A stretch of 64,000 nucleotides of DNA. It comes from Streptosporangium lutulentum (lineage in GTDB: Bacteria > Actinomycetota > Actinomycetes > Streptosporangiales > Streptosporangiaceae). Of the stretch, positions 36,926-44,976 are shown in pieces (the first letter of the stretch is position 1; each line of letters starts with the position of its first letter). The notes below the pieces were generated by a model. It saw nothing but the letters and a program-made list of their open reading frames with translations. It was not told where the DNA came from and made no database searches. The position numbers were made by a program, and so were the translations under genes. The DNA lies in contig NZ_JAUSQU010000001.1 in the NCBI RefSeq assembly GCF_030811455.1, positions 5,580,001 to 5,644,000 on the forward strand, read 5' to 3'.

Positions 36926-39007
36926 TTACTCCGTCGAGGTGTCCGGCCTCGGATCCACCTGAGACTGGCCCGTCGAGCCCGGTATCGCGGTGACCTCACC
37001 CGGACCCGGCCCCGGGTCCGTCCCCGACCCCGGGTCCGGTGTCCCGGGATCCGGTCCCGGTCCGGGCCCCGGGCCGCTCTGGCCCTGGACGCCGACCACG
37101 ATGGCGATCGTGGCGTTCGGCTGCGCGCAGGTGCCGGGCGCCACGTTCTGCGACAGCACCACTCCGGCCTTCGACGGGTCGTCGACAAGCCTCGGTCGCG
37201 TCCGTACGGTGAACCCGGCGCCGCTCAGCGCGCTCGACGCCGCCGCCGAGCTCCGGCCGACGACCGCGGGCACCTCCGCTCCGTGCTGGGACACGACGAA
37301 CGCGACCGCGCTGCCCGAGGAGACCCGGTCGCCCGCGCCCGGGGTACTGGCGAGCACCTGTCCACCCGGCTGGTTCGAGCAGCGCGTGGTCACCCCGCCC
37401 GTGGCCAGTCCCGCCCCGGTCAGTGCCGCTTCGGCGGCTCTCCTCCTGAGACCGGTCAGCTCGGGCACCGGCACTCCCGCCGAGAACTCGAAATCGACCT
37501 TGGTCCCCTCCCGCACGGTGGCTCCCGCCTCCGGCCGGCTGCTGAGCACCTGCCCGATCCGCTGATCGGAGTCCGCCGAGGTGGCCGTTCCGACGACCAG
37601 GCCGGCGCGCTTGATCAGTCGCGACGCCTCCGAACGGTCCAGCCCGACGAGCACCGGCACGGATACCAACGCCGGCGCCGCCGTCGTGGGGGCGGCGGGG
37701 GGCGGAAGGACCGCGGAAGGGGCCTCGCCCCTCTGCGAGGGCTTGGCCGGACGGGTCGTCTTGTTCGTCTGCGGGAGGGGCTCGGTCTCGGAGCTGGACT
37801 CGACGGCCGGCAGCGTCTGGCCGCCCCCGCCCGCTCCGCTGTCACCGCTCAGCGCCGGGACCAGCACCCCCACCAGCACGGCCGCGCTCACCAGCAGCGC
37901 CCCCGACACCGCGACCGAGGCCCTGGTGGCCGCCCGCCCCGGATAGGTCCGCGGCTCGTTCGACTCGCCGAAGTCGCCGGGCCGGGCGAGCCCGGCGGAC
38001 CAGGCCGGCGCGGCCAGGCGGGAGGACGTGGCGGACGTGACCAGCGGGGCGGACCTGGCGGACGCGTCGAGCCGGGTGGACTTGACGGACCAGACCGACT
38101 TCGCGAGCCGTACGGGCTGGGAGGAATGGGACGCTCCGGGGTCGCTCGGTTCGGGCGGCACGTCCACGCTCGATGGAGCCCGGATCTCCGCCCACCGTCC
38201 GTCGTCGTCATCGAGCAGCGCGAGCAGCAGTTCTCTGCTGGTGGGGCGATTGCGGGGATCCTTGGCCAGGCAGTCGGCGACCAGCATGCCGAGCAGGCCG
38301 TCGAGGCGGCCCAGTTCCGGGGACGCGGTGAGGATGCGGTGCAGGACGGCCGCGATCGAGTCCTGGCCGAAAGGCGCGTGCGCGTTGGCGGCGAAACAGA
38401 TCGTGGCGCCCCAGGAGAAGACGTCGGCCGCCGGATCGATCTCGACCCCCTTCACCTGTTCGGGCGCCATGTAGGCGGGGGTGCCCGCGCCGCGCCCGCT
38501 CTGCGTGGCCGCCGCGTCGAGCGCCCTGGCCAGCCCGAAGTCGATGACCCTCGGGCCGTCCGGACCGAGCAGCACGTTCTGCGGCTTGAAGTCCCGGTGC
38601 ACGATCCCCGCACGGTGGATGGCCGCCAGGGCCGTGGCCGTACCGATGGCCAGGCGCTCCAGCGCGCCTCCTTCACGGGGCCCGCTGACCGCCACTTCTC
38701 GGTGGAGCGAGGGCCCGTCGACGTATTCGCTGACGATGTAGGGCCGATCGCCGTCCAGCCCGGCGTCGATCACCTGGGCGGTGCAGAACCGGGCGACCTG
38801 CTTGGCCAGCTCGACCTCGCGCAGGAAGACCTCCTGCTCGTCTCCGACCAGGCCGTGCAGCAACTTGACCGCATAGGGCTCGGAGCCCGTCTCGGGGCGC
38901 ACCCCTACATAGACCACCCCCTGGCCGCCCTCTCCCAGGCGACCGACGATCTCGTATTCACCAAGTCTTGCGGGATCCCCTGTTTTGAGCGGCTGCGCAT
39001 ACGGCAC
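36926..39007 (-). CDS. Ser/Thr protein kinase with three PASTA domains
   Basis: The 693-residue protein has a kinase domain (about 18-275): glycine loop GEGGQG, Lys48, HRDFKPQN with Asp139, and DFG with Asp156. A juxtamembrane linker is followed by one transmembrane helix (about 365-385), a Pro-rich spacer (about 410-450) and three PASTA repeats (about 455-645). The end is Gly/Pro/Asp-rich. PASTA kinases bind peptidoglycan fragments and regulate growth and division. A GGGGAGG site precedes GTG 39007. It is not in the cell-division cluster where PknB usually lies, so it is a paralogue. It faces an alpha/beta hydrolase gene divergently. Confidence 0.92.
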   Translation of the reverse strand: MPYAQPLKTGDPARLGEYEIVGRLGEGGQGVVYVGVRPETGSEPYAVKLLHGLVGDEQEVFLREVELAKQVARFCTAQVIDAGLDGDRPYIVSEYVDGPSLHREVAVSGPREGGALERLAIGTATALAAIHRAGIVHRDFKPQNVLLGPDGPRVIDFGLARALDAAATQSGRGAGTPAYMAPEQVKGVEIDPAADVFSWGATICFAANAHAPFGQDSIAAVLHRILTASPELGRLDGLLGMLVADCLAKDPRNRPTSRELLLALLDDDDGRWAEIRAPSSVDVPPEPSDPGASHSSQPVRLAKSVWSVKSTRLDASARSAPLVTSATSSRLAAPAWSAGLARPGDFGESNEPRTYPGRAATRASVAVSGALLVSAAVLVGVLVPALSGDSGAGGGGQTLPAVESSSETEPLPQTNKTTRPAKPSQRGEAPSAVLPPPAAPTTAAPALVSVPVLVGLDRSEASRLIKRAGLVVGTATSADSDQRIGQVLSSRPEAGATVREGTKVDFEFSAGVPVPELTGLRRRAAEAALTGAGLATGGVTTRCSNQPGGQVLASTPGAGDRVSSGSAVAFVVSQHGAEVPAVVGRSSAAASSALSGAGFTVRTRPRLVDDPSKAGVVLSQNVAPGTCAQPNATIAIVVGVQGQSGPGPGPGPDPGTPDPGSGTDPGPGPGEVTAIPGSTGQSQVDPRPDTSTE

Positions 39008-39443
39008 GCGAGCCTCCCCTCACCGCCACCCTTCCTACTCAAGAAGACCTATCCCCAACAGTCAACGGAAATGAAGCCCTTGTGTCCCTCACTGTGACAC
39101 TGATGTGATGCTCAGGTCAGGAAAAAGAGCGGTACATCATCCGAATAGCAAACACTCTCAAACGATCACGAGCCTGACCGCGACAAGATCTTCTTTGCAT
39201 CTCCCCGCATGAAGCGAGACGGATGGCCGCCCACCCTCGCCGCCTTCTGCGACAGTGAAGGCGGCGTTTCTCTCACCGGGCGAATCCTTGGTGGACCAAG
39301 CGATTGCTCGGTTATCATTCCCGGGGCGGCTCGCTCGCGTCGCGGACGACGAGGACGAAGGACAGGGCGCTCACGACGCGCACCGGGAGCGGAGCCGCCC
39401 GACGAGCCCCGATTGGTACGGCGATCCTCACGGAAGGGTGCTT
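39008..39443. other. Divergent region before the hydrolase-LLM cluster
   Basis: No gene is seen in this 436-base stretch. It contains the KstR2-like box at 39295-39308; the rest shows no clear signal. Confidence 0.5.
39295..39308. promoter_or_regulatory. KstR2-like box ACCAAGCGATTGCT
   Basis: The 14-mer fits the KstR2 consensus AnCAAGnnCTTGnT at all fixed positions except one. It shares the 11-mer CAAGCGATTGC with the second site of the KstR2-like gene (1746-1756). It lies 136 bp upstream of the hydrolase-LLM cluster. Confidence 0.45.
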
Positions 39444-40235
39444 ATGGCGTTCACGGACTTGGGTGACGTGCGGCTGTTCCACACCGACGACGGCTCGGGA
39501 GACACGACGCTGCTGCTCGTCCACGGTCTGGGGTCGGACTCCCACGAGTGGGTCCACCACATCCCCTCTCTGGCCGAGCATTACCGGGTGATCGCGGTGG
39601 ACGTGCGCGGGCACGGCCATTCATCCGCGCCGGAGTCCGGCAACGTCCCCGCCCAGATGGCCGACGACCTCGCCCTGCTCTGCGCCGCCCTCGGCGTGGA
39701 GTCGTGCGTCGCGATCGGCCACTCGATGGGCGGCCAGATCGTCTCCCACCTGGCCGTGGAGTACCCCTCGCTGATCAAGGCGCTGGTCACGGTCGATCCC
39801 GGGTACGGCTTCGCGGGCGCGATGACCCGCGCCTTCTCCACGATCGTCGAGCGGATGCGCGAGGACACCCTGGCGGTCTGCCTGCGCAACGACGAGTGGA
39901 CCCACACCGCGGCGACTCCGGAGTGGCTGCGCGAGTGGCATCGACGCCGGATCCTCGCCACTCCCCCGCACGTGCTGCTCCAGGCGTTCGAGGCGATGTT
40001 CGGCGGTCCGGACGCGCTCGGCCTGCGCCCCAACTCCGACGAATACCTGTCACGCCGGACCTGCCCGGTGCTGACGTTCTGGTTCGACCCCGTCCAGGCG
40101 GCGTGGGAGGCGGACCTGTTCAAGGATCCGCATTCCAAGGCGGTGACCTGGGAGGGCAGCGGTCACCGGCTGCACGAGGAGCGTCCGGGGGAATTCCTCA
40201 TCGTCGTCACAAACTGGCTAAGGAGTCTGCCGTGA
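39444..40235 (+). CDS. Alpha/beta-fold hydrolase
   Basis: The 263-residue enzyme has the classical alpha/beta fold: LLLVHGLGSDSHEW (oxyanion His-Gly, about 31-44), DVRGHGHS, nucleophile elbow GHSMGG (about 101-106), an acid in the strand before FKDPHSKA, and the C-terminal GSGHRLHEERP His. It could be an esterase, C-C bond hydrolase or epoxide hydrolase. The first gene of a cluster, it overlaps the following LLM gene by four bases. ATG 39444 follows a GGAAGGG site. No signal peptide is seen. Confidence 0.9.
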   Translation: MAFTDLGDVRLFHTDDGSGDTTLLLVHGLGSDSHEWVHHIPSLAEHYRVIAVDVRGHGHSSAPESGNVPAQMADDLALLCAALGVESCVAIGHSMGGQIVSHLAVEYPSLIKALVTVDPGYGFAGAMTRAFSTIVERMREDTLAVCLRNDEWTHTAATPEWLREWHRRRILATPPHVLLQAFEAMFGGPDALGLRPNSDEYLSRRTCPVLTFWFDPVQAAWEADLFKDPHSKAVTWEGSGHRLHEERPGEFLIVVTNWLRSLP

Positions 40236-41482
40236 AGTTCTCGATATTCATGAACCCGCAGATCCCCGGTTCCGGATACTCCAGCGAGGAGAACGCGGTC
40301 GCCAAACGGCCGATCGGGCGGGACGTCGAGTCCTATCAGGCGATGCTTCACGAGGTTCGCGAGATCGCGGTCCACGCCGACCGGATCGGCTTCGACGCGC
40401 TCATGATGACCGAGCACCACTTCCACTCCGAGGGCTTCGAGTTCTCGGTCAACCCGCTGATGTTCCTCACCGACCTGGCGGCCAGGACCGAGCGCATCCT
40501 GCTGGCCCCGCTGGGCATCGTGCTGCCCGCCTGGGACCCGATCCGCGCGGCCGAGGACGTGGCGTTGCTCGACCACTTCAGCAAGGGACGGCTCCGCCTG
40601 GGGGTGGCCCGCGGTTACCAGAACCGGTGGATGAACGTGCTCGGCCAGCGCTGGCAGGCCTCCGCCGCCCGCTCCGACGGCTCCACAAGCGACACCCGCA
40701 ACTTCGACGTCTTCGGCGAGGTCCTGAAGATCATGAAGATGGCGTGGACCCAGGACACCCTTCGCTACAAGTCCGACGTCCTGGACTACGAGGTGCCCGC
40801 GCCGTTCGACGGCATCGAGGGCTGGCCGGCGCTGGAGTGGACCAGGACGTTCGGCGCGCCGGGCGAGGTCGACGACCAGGGCAGGATCCAGGCGGTCTCG
40901 GTCGGGCCCAGGCCGTACCAGAACCCGTATCCGGAACTGTGGCAGCCCTTCACCGTCTCCGACCGCTCGGTGATCCGGGCCGCGCAGGAGGACATCCTTC
41001 CGTGGATGTTCACCCCGAACCCCGACGAGCACGCCGCCAAGGCCAGGCTCTACCAGGAGGAGTCGGCCAGGTGCGGCCGTGACTACAAACTGGGTGAGCA
41101 CACGGGCATCCTCAAGATCGTTGGAATGGCCGACAACCGCGAGGAGGCCGTCGCCACCTACGGCAAAAGCATGCAGAAGGATTTCGCCGCCTTCTTCGGC
41201 CCGTTCGGCTACCTGGAGGTCCTCCGCAAGAAGGAGGACGACCGCCACCAGCCGATCAGCCCGGAGAAGGGCGACTACAAGCGCATGAACGAGGTCGAGA
41301 TGGCCCTGCTCGGCAGTCCCGACGACGTCAAGCGCGGCATCCAGCGCATGCTCGACCGGATGCCCGACCTGGAGTGGTTCGGTCTGTTCATGCAGGGACA
41401 GCAGGGCGTCCTGCCGCTCGACACCGTCAAGCGCAACCTGGAGCTGTTCGCCACCAAGGTCATCCCCGAGTTCTCCGGCTGA
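40232..41482 (+). CDS. LLM-class flavin-dependent oxidoreductase
   Basis: The 416-residue protein is a luciferase-like monooxygenase, larger than the F420 group, with TEHHFHSEGF (about 53-62), LAPLGIVLPAWDPIRAAEDVALLDHFS (about 90-116, given here only to mark the region by APLGIVLP and LLDHFS), GRLRLGVARGYQ and YPELWQP. It probably uses FMNH2 or F420 to oxidise an organic substrate. Its GTG overlaps the hydrolase stop (GTGA) and AAGGAG precedes it, so the two are co-translated. A strong hairpin follows at 41524. Confidence 0.87.
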   Translation: MKFSIFMNPQIPGSGYSSEENAVAKRPIGRDVESYQAMLHEVREIAVHADRIGFDALMMTEHHFHSEGFEFSVNPLMFLTDLAARTERILLAPLGIVLPAWDPIRAAEDVALLDHFSKGRLRLGVARGYQNRWMNVLGQRWQASAARSDGSTSDTRNFDVFGEVLKIMKMAWTQDTLRYKSDVLDYEVPAPFDGIEGWPALEWTRTFGAPGEVDDQGRIQAVSVGPRPYQNPYPELWQPFTVSDRSVIRAAQEDILPWMFTPNPDEHAAKARLYQEESARCGRDYKLGEHTGILKIVGMADNREEAVATYGKSMQKDFAAFFGPFGYLEVLRKKEDDRHQPISPEKGDYKRMNEVEMALLGSPDDVKRGIQRMLDRMPDLEWFGLFMQGQQGVLPLDTVKRNLELFATKVIPEFSG

Positions 41483-41523
41483 CCCCGCAGGCCCCGTCCC
41501 ATCCCGGCCCAGCCCGGTATTCG

Positions 41524-41556
41524 GAAATGTCCCCCGGCTGCGCCGGGGGACATTTC
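41524..41556 (+). terminator. Hairpin between the two LLM genes
   Basis: A perfect 14-bp stem (41524-41537 with 41543-41556) with a 5-base loop lies 41 bp after the LLM stop and 37 bp before the next LLM gene. It is a terminator, or an attenuator within the cluster. Confidence 0.65.
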
Positions 41557-41592
41557 TCGAAATTTCAACATTTCCACGCCCGGGGAGGGCTC

Positions 41593-42474
41593 ATGCAGTT
41601 CTGGCTTGGGGCGTCGTTCGTCGAGACCGACCAGTTCATCGAACTGGCCAAGGTGTCGGAGCGATGCGGCATCCACACGCTCACGTTGTCGGACCACATC
41701 TTCTACGCCGACTTCGACTCCCCCTACCCCTATTCGAGGACGGGCGCGCCCCGCTGGAACGCCGAGACTCACTGGCCCGACGTGTGGGTGACGATCGGCG
41801 CGATGGCCGCGGTCACCTCCACCCTGCGTTTCGCCCCGAACGTCTACGTCGCCCCGGCCCGCGACCTGTTCACCGTCGCCAAGCAGGTCTCCACGGCCGC
41901 GGTGCTGTCCGGGGACCGGGTGACGTTCGGCGTCGGGGTCGGCTGGTGCAAGGAGGAGTTCGTCCAGACCGGCCAGGACTTCCACACCCGGGGCCGCAGG
42001 CTGGACGAGATGATCCCGGCGCTGCGCGAACTCTGGGCGGGCGGATCGGTCGAGCACCACGGCACGTACTTCGAGTACGGACCTCTGTCGATCTCCCCCG
42101 TCCCCGCCGAACCCGTGCCGTTCTTCGTCGGCGGCGACAGCGAGGCGGCGCTCCGCCGCGCGGCCCGGATCGGCGACGGCTGGATGGGAAACCGCGTCTA
42201 CAGCGAGGAACGGCTCGACGTGATCCTCGCCGACCTGCGACGCTACCTGGAGGAGTACGGCAGAGCACCCGGCGACCTGGACATCATCGCGCCCCTCGCG
42301 GTCATGCCCGACGCGGCCACCTACCGCCGCTTCGCCGACAAGGGCGTTACCGGGACGATGGCGGCGCCCTGGTGGCTGGCCACGCCGGAGGAGAGGGCGA
42401 AGCACGGCGACGGCGTCGAGCTCAAGGTCGCCACCATCGAACGCTTCGCCGAGGAGGTCATCTCCAAGATCTGA
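41593..42474 (+). CDS. LLM-class F420-dependent oxidoreductase (TIGR03619-like)
   Basis: The 293-residue protein has the F420-type luciferase fold: LTLSDHIFY (about 31-39), LRFAPNVYVAPARD, GDRVTFGVGVGWCKEEF and VPFFVGGDSEAAL. It is a hydride-transfer enzyme of unknown substrate. GGGGAGG precedes ATG 41593. It lies downstream of a hydrolase-LLM pair and may be part of the same catabolic set, but a hairpin separates it. Its relation to the F420 gene at 17172 is paralogous. Confidence 0.88.
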   Translation: MQFWLGASFVETDQFIELAKVSERCGIHTLTLSDHIFYADFDSPYPYSRTGAPRWNAETHWPDVWVTIGAMAAVTSTLRFAPNVYVAPARDLFTVAKQVSTAAVLSGDRVTFGVGVGWCKEEFVQTGQDFHTRGRRLDEMIPALRELWAGGSVEHHGTYFEYGPLSISPVPAEPVPFFVGGDSEAALRRAARIGDGWMGNRVYSEERLDVILADLRRYLEEYGRAPGDLDIIAPLAVMPDAATYRRFADKGVTGTMAAPWWLATPEERAKHGDGVELKVATIERFAEEVISKI

Positions 42475-42537
42475 CGCGGGCGTCCACCCCCGGAACGACG
42501 GCGAAGCGGCACCGAGGCGACACGGTAGCCTGGCGAC

Positions 42538-43347
42538 GTGCTGGAAGAGATCAGGGCAACCCGTTACGTAACACCGCTACGCGAGGGCGGGTCGCTTCCC
42601 GGAGTAATGGAAGCGGATGACCTCGGCACCTATGTCGTGAAATTTCGGGGGGCCGGGCAGGGCCGGCGGGTGCTCGTCGCCGAGATCATCTGCGCCGAGC
42701 TGGCCAGGCGCCTCGGCTTCCGCACCCCCGAGCTGAAGGTGATCGACGTCGATCCCCAGCTCGGCGCCCGGGAGCCCGACGAGGAGATCCAGGACCTGCT
42801 CAAGGCCAGCACCGGGCACAATCTGGCGATCGACTTCCTGCCCGCCGCGCTCGGCTTCGACCCGCTCGCCTGGCCCCCCGACCCCGACTTCGCCTCCCGG
42901 CTGCTCTGGTTCGACGCGCTGATCCACAACGTGGATCGGAGCTGGCGCAACCCGAACCTGCTCCTCTGGCACGGCGACGTCTGGCTGATCGACCACGGCG
43001 CCGCGCTCTGGTTCCACCACAACTGGCCCACCGCCGACCCGCTGCGCGGCTACGACGCGGGTGACCACGTGCTGGCCCCCTTCGCCACCCGGGTGGCGGA
43101 GGCCGACGCCGAGTTCAGCGAGTTGATCACCAGGGACCTCCTGGACGGGGTGGTCGACGAGGTCCCCGACGAGTGGCTGGAGGACGAACCGGGGTTCGAC
43201 GGAGCGCAGGCCGTACGGCAGGCGTATGTCGAGCACCTGCTCGCCCGCGCGCAGGGACCGCGCACCTGGCTGCCCGACCCCTCGGCCGCACCCAGGCAAG
43301 AGAAGAAGACCGGATCTGTGGGCGCGTTCTGGAAGGGCGACCGGTGA
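42538..43347 (+). CDS. HipA_2-family kinase-like protein
   Basis: The 269-residue protein is a short HipA-type kinase fold: a nucleotide-binding Lys in YVVKFRG (about 32-38), VAEIICAELARRLG, the catalytic DALIHNVDRSWRNPNLLL (about 125-142; Asp and Asn residues) and the metal-binding IDHGAALWFHH. It lacks the N-terminal HipB-binding part of HipA toxins. The HipA_2 group has a fixed partner, DUF3037, which here overlaps by four bases. Known HipA kinases phosphorylate tRNA synthetases; the target here is unknown. GTG start 42538 is not preceded by a clear ribosome site. Confidence 0.85.
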   Translation: MLEEIRATRYVTPLREGGSLPGVMEADDLGTYVVKFRGAGQGRRVLVAEIICAELARRLGFRTPELKVIDVDPQLGAREPDEEIQDLLKASTGHNLAIDFLPAALGFDPLAWPPDPDFASRLLWFDALIHNVDRSWRNPNLLLWHGDVWLIDHGAALWFHHNWPTADPLRGYDAGDHVLAPFATRVAEADAEFSELITRDLLDGVVDEVPDEWLEDEPGFDGAQAVRQAYVEHLLARAQGPRTWLPDPSAAPRQEKKTGSVGAFWKGDR

Positions 43348-43721
43348 GAGACGTCTACGAGTACGCGGTGATCCGGGTCATCCCCCGCGTGGAGCGAGGC
43401 GAACTGATCAACGCCGGGGTGCTGCTCTACTGCCAGCCACGCGACTACCTGTGCGCGCGGGTGGAGCTGGACGAGACCCGGCTGCGCGCGCTCGACGCCC
43501 AGGTGGACGTCGACGGGGTACGGCACGCGCTCGGCGCCTACCGGCGCTCCTGCACCGACGACGCGGGAGCACTGACCAGGGAGTCGCTGGGCAGCAGGTT
43601 CCGCTGGCTGACCGCTCCGCGCAGCACCATCGTGCAGACCGGCCCGGTTCACGCCGGTCTCACCGCCGATCCCGAGGCCGAGCTGGAACACCTGGTCACC
43701 CGGCTGGTACGCAGCCTCTAG
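43344..43721 (+). CDS. DUF3037 protein, partner of the HipA_2 kinase
   Basis: The 125-residue protein has the DUF3037 pattern: YAVIRVIPRVERGELINAGV at about 7-26, then LYCQPRDYL and a central helix bundle, ending with RFRWLTAPRSTIVQTGPVH. It has no characterised function. It overlaps the HipA_2 gene (GTGA), so the two are made together and probably act together, as in many other bacteria that carry the same pair. It could be an inhibitor, substrate or adaptor of the kinase; the sequence does not say. Confidence 0.85.
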   Translation: MRDVYEYAVIRVIPRVERGELINAGVLLYCQPRDYLCARVELDETRLRALDAQVDVDGVRHALGAYRRSCTDDAGALTRESLGSRFRWLTAPRSTIVQTGPVHAGLTADPEAELEHLVTRLVRSL

Positions 43722-43857
43722 GGTCTGTCACGAGGTGGGTTGAAGGTAATGCTTTCGAAGCCGTTCCCAGCCGCCTGACACCTGATCCGGGCGGGTTCGT
43801 GGCCTGGCCACCGAGCGGGTCGCCCCGGCTCGGGCGTGACGCGGAGATGTGCGACCA

Positions 43858-43898
43858 CCGGTGGAGGGGCAGAGCTTCTCGCGTTGCCCCTCCACCGG
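43858..43898. terminator. Bidirectional terminator between DUF3037 and rhodanese genes
   Basis: A perfect 14-bp stem (43858-43871 with 43885-43898) has a 13-base loop and lies between two convergent genes, 7 bp from the rhodanese stop. Confidence 0.75.
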
Positions 43899-43905
43899 GT
43901 GGGGA

Positions 43906-44232
43906 TCAGGCGGATTCGATGGGCAGGCCGGCGCCGGCCCAGTCCTCTATGCCCTCGCGGTACTTGCGGACGTTGGTGTAGCCGAGGGCGGTGAGCCGGT
44001 CGGCGACCTGTCCGCTGTTGGGGCATGCCGGGTTGGAGCAGTAGGTGACGATCGCGGCGTCGAGGTCGGGGAGCAGGGAGGGCGCCAGGTCGTCGACCTC
44101 GTCCCTGACCAGTGCGAGGGCGCCGGGCAGATGCTGCTGTGCGTAGTAGTCTCCGCCGAGCGCATCGACAACGGTCACGGTGCCCGCGTCGATCGCTGCC
44201 TGCAGCTCGTTCCGGGTGATGAGTGCGGTCAT
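43906..44232 (-). CDS. Rhodanese-like domain protein
   Basis: The 108-residue single-domain rhodanese fold has VVDALGGDYYAQQHLPGAL (about 21-39) and the active loop TYCSNPACPNS (about 64-74), whose first Cys is the likely sulfur carrier. It probably transfers sulfane sulfur. The gene is divergent from a TetR regulator, with shared operators at 44254-44299, so it is likely that regulator's main target. ATG 44232 follows a GGAGGC site. Confidence 0.88.
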   Translation of the reverse strand: MTALITRNELQAAIDAGTVTVVDALGGDYYAQQHLPGALALVRDEVDDLAPSLLPDLDAAIVTYCSNPACPNSGQVADRLTALGYTNVRKYREGIEDWAGAGLPIESA

Positions 44233-44253
44233 GCCACTGCCTCCAAGACAATT

Positions 44254-44265
44254 GGACTATAGTCC
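44254..44265. promoter_or_regulatory. Operator site 1, GGACTATAGTCC
   Basis: A perfect 12-bp palindrome 22 bp upstream of the rhodanese start. It matches site 2 in GGAC-N4-GTCC, so both probably bind the adjacent TetR protein. Confidence 0.7.
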
Positions 44266-44287
44266 GGTTGTGGCTCATGACAATAAC

Positions 44288-44299
44288 GGACCGCAGTCC
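44288..44299. promoter_or_regulatory. Operator site 2, GGACCGCAGTCC
   Basis: GGAC-N4-GTCC again, centred 34 bp from site 1 and ending 9 bp before ATG 44309. Occupation of both would shut the divergent promoters. Confidence 0.65.
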
Positions 44300-44308
44300 G
44301 ATTCTGCA

Positions 44309-44899
44309 ATGCCGTTGGAACTGCTGCGCACACCACCCCCCAAGGAGCGGGTGGACGCGGCGCGTAACCGGGCTGCGGTGCTGAAGGCCGCAGCCCGTTT
44401 GTTCGCCGAACATGGCGTAGCGGCGGTGTCCATGGACCAGGTGGCCGCGGCCGCCGGCGTCGGCAAGGGCACCTTGTTCCGCCGGTTCGGCGACAAGTCC
44501 GGATTGGCCGCCGCTCTGCTGGACGCCCGGGAGCGTGTGCTGCAGGAGGCGATCCTGCATGGACCGCCACCCCTCGGTCTCGGAGCAGCGGCCGACGAGC
44601 GGCTCGCCGCGTTCGTCGACGCCTATTTCGACTATCTGCTGGAGTACCTGGATCTGATCCGGATGTCGGAGACCGCGGCACCCGGTGCCCGATACCGGAT
44701 CGGGGCCTACCGGTTCTGGCACCGCCATATGGCGATCCTGCTCGGCGCCACGCCCGACCCCGAACACACCGCCCATGCCGTGCTGGCCGCCCTGTCGGCC
44801 GAGCACGTATCCGCACTCCTGCCAGAGCTGGGCGAAAAGCGGATACGCGCCGGCCTTCTCCGCCTCGCGCGTTCGGCGATGCAACTTCCCGGACAGTGA
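44309..44899 (+). CDS. TetR family regulator of the rhodanese gene
   Basis: The 196-residue regulator has a TetR DNA-binding domain (about 15-70): NRAAVLKAAARLFAEHGVAA and the recognition segment VAAAAGVGKGTLFRRFGDK. The C-terminal ligand domain has two aromatic clusters (AYFDYLLEYL). ATG 44309 (MPLELL) is preferred because both operators then lie outside the gene; GTG 44270 would place site 2 within it. No good ribosome site precedes either, so leaderless translation is possible. It is divergent from the rhodanese gene. The ligand is unknown. Confidence 0.85.
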   Translation: MPLELLRTPPPKERVDAARNRAAVLKAAARLFAEHGVAAVSMDQVAAAAGVGKGTLFRRFGDKSGLAAALLDARERVLQEAILHGPPPLGLGAAADERLAAFVDAYFDYLLEYLDLIRMSETAAPGARYRIGAYRFWHRHMAILLGATPDPEHTAHAVLAALSAEHVSALLPELGEKRIRAGLLRLARSAMQLPGQ

Positions 44900-44976
44900 G
44901 CGAAGGCTCAGCCCACCCCGCGAGCCCGCGCCTATCCGCGCGGGCCCCAAGCGTCTCGCCCCGGTTTGCCGGCGAC

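Noticed and set aside
36632..39097. Plus-strand open frame across the PASTA kinase (821 codons)
   Set aside because: Its Arg/Gly-rich translation is the shadow of the kinase gene; the kinase has clear catalytic motifs.
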